The position numbers and the translations under genes are program-made. Under the pieces are notes generated by a model that was not told the origin of the DNA, ran no database searches, and saw only the letters and a list, made by a program, of their open reading frames with translations. Shown piece after piece: positions 59,289 through 64,000 of a stretch of 64,000 nucleotides of DNA. Each line of letters starts with the position of its first letter. The first letter of the stretch is position 1. This stretch comes from Hyphomicrobium album (GTDB taxonomy: Bacteria; Pseudomonadota; Alphaproteobacteria; Rhizobiales; Hyphomicrobiaceae): positions 1,736,001-1,800,000 of the forward strand of contig NZ_WMBQ01000001.1 of NCBI RefSeq assembly GCF_009708035.1, written 5' to 3'.

Positions 59289-60250
59289 CGGCATTCGCAT
59301 TGCGTCGCGTGCGTGTCGCCGAGGTCGAGCGCGTCGCCGACGAGGTCAAACGCTTTCGCCTTGTCGACGCGTCGGGCGCCGCGCTCCCCGTGTTCTCGGC
59401 CGGGTCGCATGTTCTGGTGACGATGCATGGCGCGAACGGCCATGTATGGAAGAACCCCTACTCGCTGATCAGCGCCCCCGATGACGGCAGCGGCTACGAG
59501 ATCAGCGTGCTGCGGCTAGCAAGCTCGCGCGGCGGCTCGGCTTTCATGCATGACGGCGTGCAACCCGGGACCGAGCTCCACATCAGCGAGCCCGTGAACC
59601 TATTTCCAATCGCCCGGCAGGGCCACAAGCACATCCTGGTCGCCGGCGGGATCGGCATCACGCCCTTCCTTGCCATGATGCAGGAATTGGCGGCGCTGAA
59701 TGCGAATTTCGAGCTGCACTACAAGGTGCGAGGCCTCGGCCGCGCACCCTTCTGCGATCGGCTGCTCGCCGACTACGGCTCACGCGTGCACCTTTACCGA
59801 TCGGATCTCGGTCAGGCATTTCCGCTGGAAAGCGTCCTGAGCGAGCAGCCGCTCGGAACGCACATGTACGTCTGCGGTCCCGCCGCGATGATCAACTGGG
59901 CATTGCAGGTCGGTCGTGCGGTCGGCTGGCCGCAGGAGAACCTGCATTCCGAGCGCTTCACGGCACCGCCGCCCGGCCGCTCTTTCACTGTCAAACTCGC
60001 CCGTTCGCGGCGCGACATCGTCGTCGGGCCTCAACAGAGCATCCTCGAAGCGCTGGAGCAGCACGGCATCGACGCGCAGTACCTGTGTCGCGGCGGTGCA
60101 TGCGGGCAATGCGAGACGCGTGTCGTCGCCTGCGACGGCGCCCTGCAGCACAACGACCACTACCTCACTGACGAAGAAAAGAAGTCCGGCGAAAAGATCA
60201 TGATCTGCGTGTCGCGTGCCGCGGGCAGCACTCTCACGCTCGATCTTTGA
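59285..60250 (+). CDS. dmmB: Dimethylamine monooxygenase reductase subunit DmmB
   Basis: 321 residues from ATG 59285, overlapping the dmmA stop. It has a ferredoxin-reductase core with flavin site (NPYSLISAPDDG), nucleotide-binding loop (ILVAGGIGITPFLAMMQ) and the late YVCGPAAMINWAL. The C-terminal [2Fe-2S] ferredoxin domain has YLCRGGACGQCETRV and a final Cys in IMICVSRA. It passes electrons from NAD(P)H to the catalytic subunit. The domain order is that of phthalate-dioxygenase-reductase-like proteins. Confidence 0.9.
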   Translation: MTAFALRRVRVAEVERVADEVKRFRLVDASGAALPVFSAGSHVLVTMHGANGHVWKNPYSLISAPDDGSGYEISVLRLASSRGGSAFMHDGVQPGTELHISEPVNLFPIARQGHKHILVAGGIGITPFLAMMQELAALNANFELHYKVRGLGRAPFCDRLLADYGSRVHLYRSDLGQAFPLESVLSEQPLGTHMYVCGPAAMINWALQVGRAVGWPQENLHSERFTAPPPGRSFTVKLARSRRDIVVGPQQSILEALEQHGIDAQYLCRGGACGQCETRVVACDGALQHNDHYLTDEEKKSGEKIMICVSRAAGSTLTLDL

Positions 60251-60284
60251 TCGAAATCGCCTCGACAATCCCGGAGGACGAGTA

Positions 60285-62498
60285 ATGGGCCTGGTCTTCA
60301 AGAACGAGACATTTCGAGATGACTTCACGTTCTCGAACAGTCCCGCCGCCATAAGCCGCTTTCCGTTTCCCTTCCACGAAGACAAGTACATGTACGCGGT
60401 CAACATCGAGCCGCATATAGCTGGCCCAACGGGGAGCGTGTACGAGTTCCCGATCGACATCGACGAGCATTACGTCTCGGAAATGCGCGATCGCGCGCTG
60501 GTGCTCGAGAAGGATCCGCGGCGCTGCCAGGCCTTGCCTCACATGATGCCGGCGCAGTGGGACATGCTCGAGCTGCTGATGACGTCGATGGCAGCGCACT
60601 ACCTCGAGCACTTCACGCTCAACCGCGCCGGCAACCAGTGGCATTGGATCAACCGGCCGCTAAATATCGAGCAGCGCTTTACCTTCGGTGACGAGACGAC
60701 GCTGCCGTACGGGCCGATGGAGTATATCGGCCGGCAATGCCAGGGTGATTTCTCGCTGCAGGACCAGCGCGACAACCAACTCTGGATGGACGCGGGCATC
60801 ATCACCGCACAGGCCGATTGGTCGCTCGATTTCGACGTCGGCATGAACTTCACCGAGTGGCACGGCCCCGTACCCTTGGCCCACAAGGCGCGGGTTTTTG
60901 AGCGGGCGCTAAAGTTCCTGTTGAACCTGCAGAATGGTCATCCGGTGCGTCGCCTCAACTGGACGATGACCATCAACCCGCGTCTCGATACGAGCCCGGA
61001 AAACTTTGACAAGTGGGGCGTCGATCGTACGACCGTGACGCCGGAGAACGTCGGCGACAAGGTTCATCTGCGTGTCGAGCTGCAAGGCTTGTGGCGCCTG
61101 CCGCGCTCGAACGCCATCCTGTTCTCCATCCGCTGCTACCTCATCAAGATGAGCGAACTCGTCACCGTGCCCAAGTGGGCGCGACGCTTCCCCCGCGTGC
61201 TCAAGACGCTGCCGCCCGAGCTCGTCGACTACAAGGGCCTCACCCGCTACCGCGACACGACGATCGAATGGTTGTCGAAGTACGACGACGGCGCACCGAC
61301 GAGCCCGGGTTGCTGGCCAGACGATGGTCCCTCGGCATCGCAGACAGAAGACTCACAAAGCAACCGGAGCGAGACGCCCATGACGATAAGCAAGTTCCCG
61401 AGGCAATCGGTTCTCAATGATCGCCACGCTGCACTCGGCGCGGATCTTTCCACGGCTTGGAACGACATGCCGATTCCGCAGAACTACAAGACGGACCCTT
61501 ACGAGGAGACCGCCGCGGTGCGCTGCCGCGCCGGCCTGTTCGATGTTTCGATGCTGAAAATGCTCAACGTGTCGGGACGCCAGGCACTGCCCTTCCTCAA
61601 TCACCTTCTCACCTCCGACGTGTCGAAAGCGAAGCCCGGCGACTCCCACATCAGCAATATCGTCAACGAGACGGGCGCGCTCGTTGACGACGTCATCGTC
61701 TATGTCGATGGCCCCGAGGAGTTCCGCATCTCGCACGGCGGCGGCTCGTTCGAGGACGCGATGTTGCCGGTTGCCGCAAAGTACGATGTCAAGATCGAGC
61801 GCGACAACGACGTCCACATTCTCTCGCTGCAAGGGCCTCTAGCATTGGCGACGCTCGCTCCGCACACGCCGATGGATCTCGCCGGCCTCGGATACTTCCG
61901 CCACGAGCCGACGACGCTCTTCGGCAAGAAGGTCCGCATCGCGCGCGGCGGCTATTCTGCGGAACGAGGCTATGAGGTCTTCTGCTCCGCCGCAGATGCC
62001 CACTACCTGTGGGATACGATCCTCGAAATCGGCAAGTCGCACGGCATCATCCCCGTCTCGTGGGCATGCCTCGACATCGTGCGCGTCGAGGGAAGCCTGC
62101 TGTTCTTCCCGTTCGACATGCCGCACGGGGACACGACGCCGTGGGAGGTGCGGGCCGGCTGGACGGTTGATCTCAACAAGCCGGACTTCGTCGGCAAGCA
62201 GGCGCTGATCGAGCGCAAGGGCAAGGAGCGCTCGTTCATCACCGGCCTCGAAGTCGCCACCTCGAAGGTCATCGAACCCGGCGCTAAAATCACCGCTGGC
62301 AGCAAGCAGGTCGGCGTCGTCACCAGCACCACTTACAGTCAGCACCTGATGAAGTCGCTGGCTATGGCGCAGATCGAAGCGGGTTTTACCGGGCTCGGAA
62401 CCGAGCTCGTCGTACATGACAATGGCGAGCATCGCGCTGTGGTGGTGCAGATGCCGTTCTACGATCCAATGCGCCTGCGCACTCACCCGGCACACTGA
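60285..62498 (+). CDS. dmmC-dmmD: Fusion of dimethylamine monooxygenase DmmC and folate-dependent DmmD
   Basis: 737 residues from ATG 60285 (GGAGG seven bases upstream) without an internal stop. Residues 1-about 340 are DmmC, the heme-dependent oxidative demethylase family once called DUF3445 (FPFPFHEDKYMYAVNIEP; EHFTLNRAGNQWHWINRP). A polar linker (PDDGPSASQTEDSQSNRSET) leads to Met366. Residues 366-737 are a GcvT-like aminomethyltransferase (FDVSMLKMLNVSGRQALPFL; WACLDIVRVEGSLLFF; GYSAERGYEVF), matching DmmD. DmmD is thought to move the released one-carbon unit to tetrahydrofolate. GGAG ten bases before codon 366 could also allow free DmmD. A strong terminator follows. Confidence 0.88.
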   Translation: MGLVFKNETFRDDFTFSNSPAAISRFPFPFHEDKYMYAVNIEPHIAGPTGSVYEFPIDIDEHYVSEMRDRALVLEKDPRRCQALPHMMPAQWDMLELLMTSMAAHYLEHFTLNRAGNQWHWINRPLNIEQRFTFGDETTLPYGPMEYIGRQCQGDFSLQDQRDNQLWMDAGIITAQADWSLDFDVGMNFTEWHGPVPLAHKARVFERALKFLLNLQNGHPVRRLNWTMTINPRLDTSPENFDKWGVDRTTVTPENVGDKVHLRVELQGLWRLPRSNAILFSIRCYLIKMSELVTVPKWARRFPRVLKTLPPELVDYKGLTRYRDTTIEWLSKYDDGAPTSPGCWPDDGPSASQTEDSQSNRSETPMTISKFPRQSVLNDRHAALGADLSTAWNDMPIPQNYKTDPYEETAAVRCRAGLFDVSMLKMLNVSGRQALPFLNHLLTSDVSKAKPGDSHISNIVNETGALVDDVIVYVDGPEEFRISHGGGSFEDAMLPVAAKYDVKIERDNDVHILSLQGPLALATLAPHTPMDLAGLGYFRHEPTTLFGKKVRIARGGYSAERGYEVFCSAADAHYLWDTILEIGKSHGIIPVSWACLDIVRVEGSLLFFPFDMPHGDTTPWEVRAGWTVDLNKPDFVGKQALIERKGKERSFITGLEVATSKVIEPGAKITAGSKQVGVVTSTTYSQHLMKSLAMAQIEAGFTGLGTELVVHDNGEHRAVVVQMPFYDPMRLRTHPAH

Positions 62499-62518
62499 GC
62501 TCCCCGAAGTGTGCAACT

Positions 62519-62547
62519 GGCCGGAAGCATCGCTTCCGGCCCTTTTT
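62519..62547 (+). terminator. Intrinsic terminator of the dmm operon
   Basis: GGCCGGAAGC (62519-62528), loop ATC, GCTTCCGGCC (62532-62541), then CTTTTT. A perfect 10-bp stem 20 bp after the dmmC-dmmD stop. Confidence 0.9.
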
Positions 62548-62583
62548 CATGTTTGGCAGCCGCGGGGTGCACGCAACCGCCGA

Positions 62584-64000
62584 CTATTCCGCGGCTTTCA
62601 CATACGAATCGAGCGGCGGGCACGAGCAAACCAGGTTCCGGTCGCCGTAGACGTTGTCGACGCGGTTGACCGGCGGCCAATACTTATCGACGCGGAAAGC
62701 GCCCGCCGGGAAGCAAGCTGCCTCGCGGCTGTAGGGTCGCTGCCAATCGCCGACCAAATCCTCGACCGTGTGCGGCGCGTTCTTCAACGGATTGTTTTTG
62801 GGATCGCTCCGCCCTTCCGCGATGGCGCGTGCTTCCTCGCGGATTGCCAGCATGGCATCGCAGAAACGGTCGAGTTCCGCCTTGGTCTCCGATTCCGTCG
62901 GTTCGATCATCAGCGTGCCGGGAACCGGCCAGCTCATGGTCGGAGGATGGAAGCCGCAATCGATGAGGCGTTTGGCGACGTCATCGACGGCGATTCCGGC
63001 GCTTTCTAAGAGCGGGCGCGTGTCGATGATGCACTCGTGCGCGACGCGTCCATTTCTACCCGTGTAGAGCACGGGGTAGGCATCCGCGAGTCGCTTCGCG
63101 ATGTAGTTGGCGTTGAGGATCGCGACACGCGTGGCCTGTGCCAAACCTTCACCGCCCATCATGAGGCAGTAGCTCGCCGGAATCGGCAATATCGAAGCGG
63201 ATCCAAACGGCGCGGCCGAGACGCATCGCTCCCCGGCGTCGATTTCGGGATGCCCCGGCAGGAAGGGAACGAGGTGCGCCTTGACGCCGATCGGGCCCAT
63301 GCCCGGGCCGCCGCCGCCGTGCGGAATGCAGAAGGTCTTGTGCAGATTGAGATGCCCAACGTCGGCGCCCATATCTCCAGGCCGGGCCAGTCCCACGAGC
63401 GCATTGAGATTGGCGCCGTCGAGATAGACCTGTCCGCCATTCGCATGCGTGATCTCACAGATCTCGCGTACCGTCTCCTCGAAGACACCATGCGTCGACG
63501 GGTAGGTGATCATGCAGGCGGCCAGATCGTGCGCGTGCTCCGTCGCCTGCGCACGGAATTCGTCAACATCGATGTTGCCGTGCGCGTCGGTGCCGATCAC
63601 AACGACCTGCATCCCGCACATTGCTGCGGAGGCTGGGTTGGTGCCGTGGGCAGAAGCGGCGATCAGGCAGACGTTCCGATGCGCCTCACCGCGGCTCCTG
63701 TGGTAGGCGCGAATGGTCAGTAGCCCCACGTACTCCCCTTGTGCGCCGGAGTTCGGCTGCATCGAGATCGCGTCGTAGCCGGTGATCTGACACAGCTTTC
63801 TGGAAAGGTCTTCGATCAGCTCCGCGTATCCCCGAGCTTGGTCGGCCGGCACAAAGGGGTGAATCTCGGCGAACTCCGGCCAGGTGATGGGGAGCATCTC
63901 GGCCGTGGCGTTGAGCTTCATGGTGCAGGAGCCCAGGGGAATCATCGCCCGGTCGAGCGCCAGGTCGCGATCGGCGAGCCGGCGCATGTAGCGCGTCATC
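62584..64000 (-). CDS. gcvP: Glycine dehydrogenase (decarboxylating), C-terminal part
   Basis: The open frame continues past the right edge. The visible 472 codons match the C-terminal half of single-chain Gcv[54 protein letters not shown], the pyridoxal-phosphate lysine in [20 protein letters not shown], and [17 protein letters not shown]. The protein decarboxylates glycine on the lipoyl-H protein in the glycine cleavage system, making methylene-tetrahydrofolate together with GcvT. It converges with the dmm operon, whose DmmD part is a GcvT relative. No gcvT or gcvH is visible. Confidence 0.95.
   Translation of the reverse strand, partial: MTRYMRRLADRDLALDRAMIPLGSCTMKLNATAEMLPITWPEFAEIHPFVPADQARGYAELIEDLSRKLCQITGYDAISMQPNSGAQGEYVGLLTIRAYHRSRGEAHRNVCLIAASAHGTNPASAAMCGMQVVVIGTDAHGNIDVDEFRAQATEHAHDLAACMITYPSTHGVFEETVREICEITHANGGQVYLDGANLNALVGLARPGDMGADVGHLNLHKTFCIPHGGGGPGMGPIGVKAHLVPFLPGHPEIDAGERCVSAAPFGSASILPIPASYCLMMGGEGLAQATRVAILNANYIAKRLADAYPVLYTGRNGRVAHECIIDTRPLLESAGIAVDDVAKRLIDCGFHPPTMSWPVPGTLMIEPTESETKAELDRFCDAMLAIREEARAIAEGRSDPKNNPLKNAPHTVEDLVGDWQRPYSREAACFPAGAFRVDKYWPPVNRVDNVYGDRNLVCSCPPLDSYVKAAE

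Overview
The window looks like chromosome of a GC-rich alphaproteobacterium, probably a methylotroph of the Hyphomicrobiales. This is inferred from the base composition, the alphaproteobacterial style of the mobilization genes, and a dimethylamine monooxygenase operon next to gcvP at the right end. No rRNA gene, intact tRNA or CRISPR array was seen.

Positions 1-24,130 are an integrative or mobilizable element, or part of one. It carries a Pin-type serine recombinase (774-1385), a VirD4/TraG-like coupling ATPase without its own membrane anchor (10703-12319) preceded by two tiny membrane proteins, a run of small accessory genes (12335-14836), and a relaxase/MobC pair (19504-21255) with a candidate transfer-origin region beside it. 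No mating-pair-formation genes are visible, so it would probably need a helper. Two cargo blocks sit inside. The first (4125-8595) encodes a secreted EEP nuclease fused to an e(P4)-type acid phosphatase, a small membrane protein, a DUF3616-like exported protein, a trypsin-like peptidase and an 84-residue partner. It is bracketed by two paralogous divergent gene pairs (2730-4039 and 8722-9990). The second (14905-19366) encodes a beta-helix repeat protein, a 937-residue membrane/HEAT-like/FGE-fold protein and a GNAT acetyltransferase.

Positions 24,158-39,160 form one co-directional minus-strand block: an STN/TonB-like periplasmic protein, an ECF sigma factor, a FecR-type regulator and a 4183-residue filamentous-haemagglutinin-like exoprotein. 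It resembles the Pseudomonas PUMA3 (VreA/VreI/VreR) cell-surface signalling system, which also controls a two-partner-secretion protein. A divergent gene encodes a sigma region 4 without region 2.

Positions 40,261-53,336 are bounded by a 13-nt direct repeat matching the 3' end of a tRNA-Arg, with an 11-bp-spaced GTGGGGG repeat just inside each end. This looks like a 13-kb island without an integrase. It holds a complete type I secretion exporter (two different ABC subunits with complementary degenerate nucleotide sites, plus an HlyD adaptor) and a divergent gene for a 2074-residue RTX repeat protein. The outer-membrane channel is not in the window.

Positions 53,536-62,498 are a methylated-amine region: a type I periplasmic-binding-fold protein without an obvious signal peptide, a GntR/FCD regulator coupled to a TPR-like protein, an APC-type permease, and dmmA-dmmB-dmmC/D. 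The catalytic subunit DmmC and the folate-dependent DmmD are fused in one reading frame. The C-terminal half of glycine dehydrogenase (gcvP) runs off the right edge; the folate-linked one-carbon units made by DmmD and by glycine cleavage would meet in the same pool.
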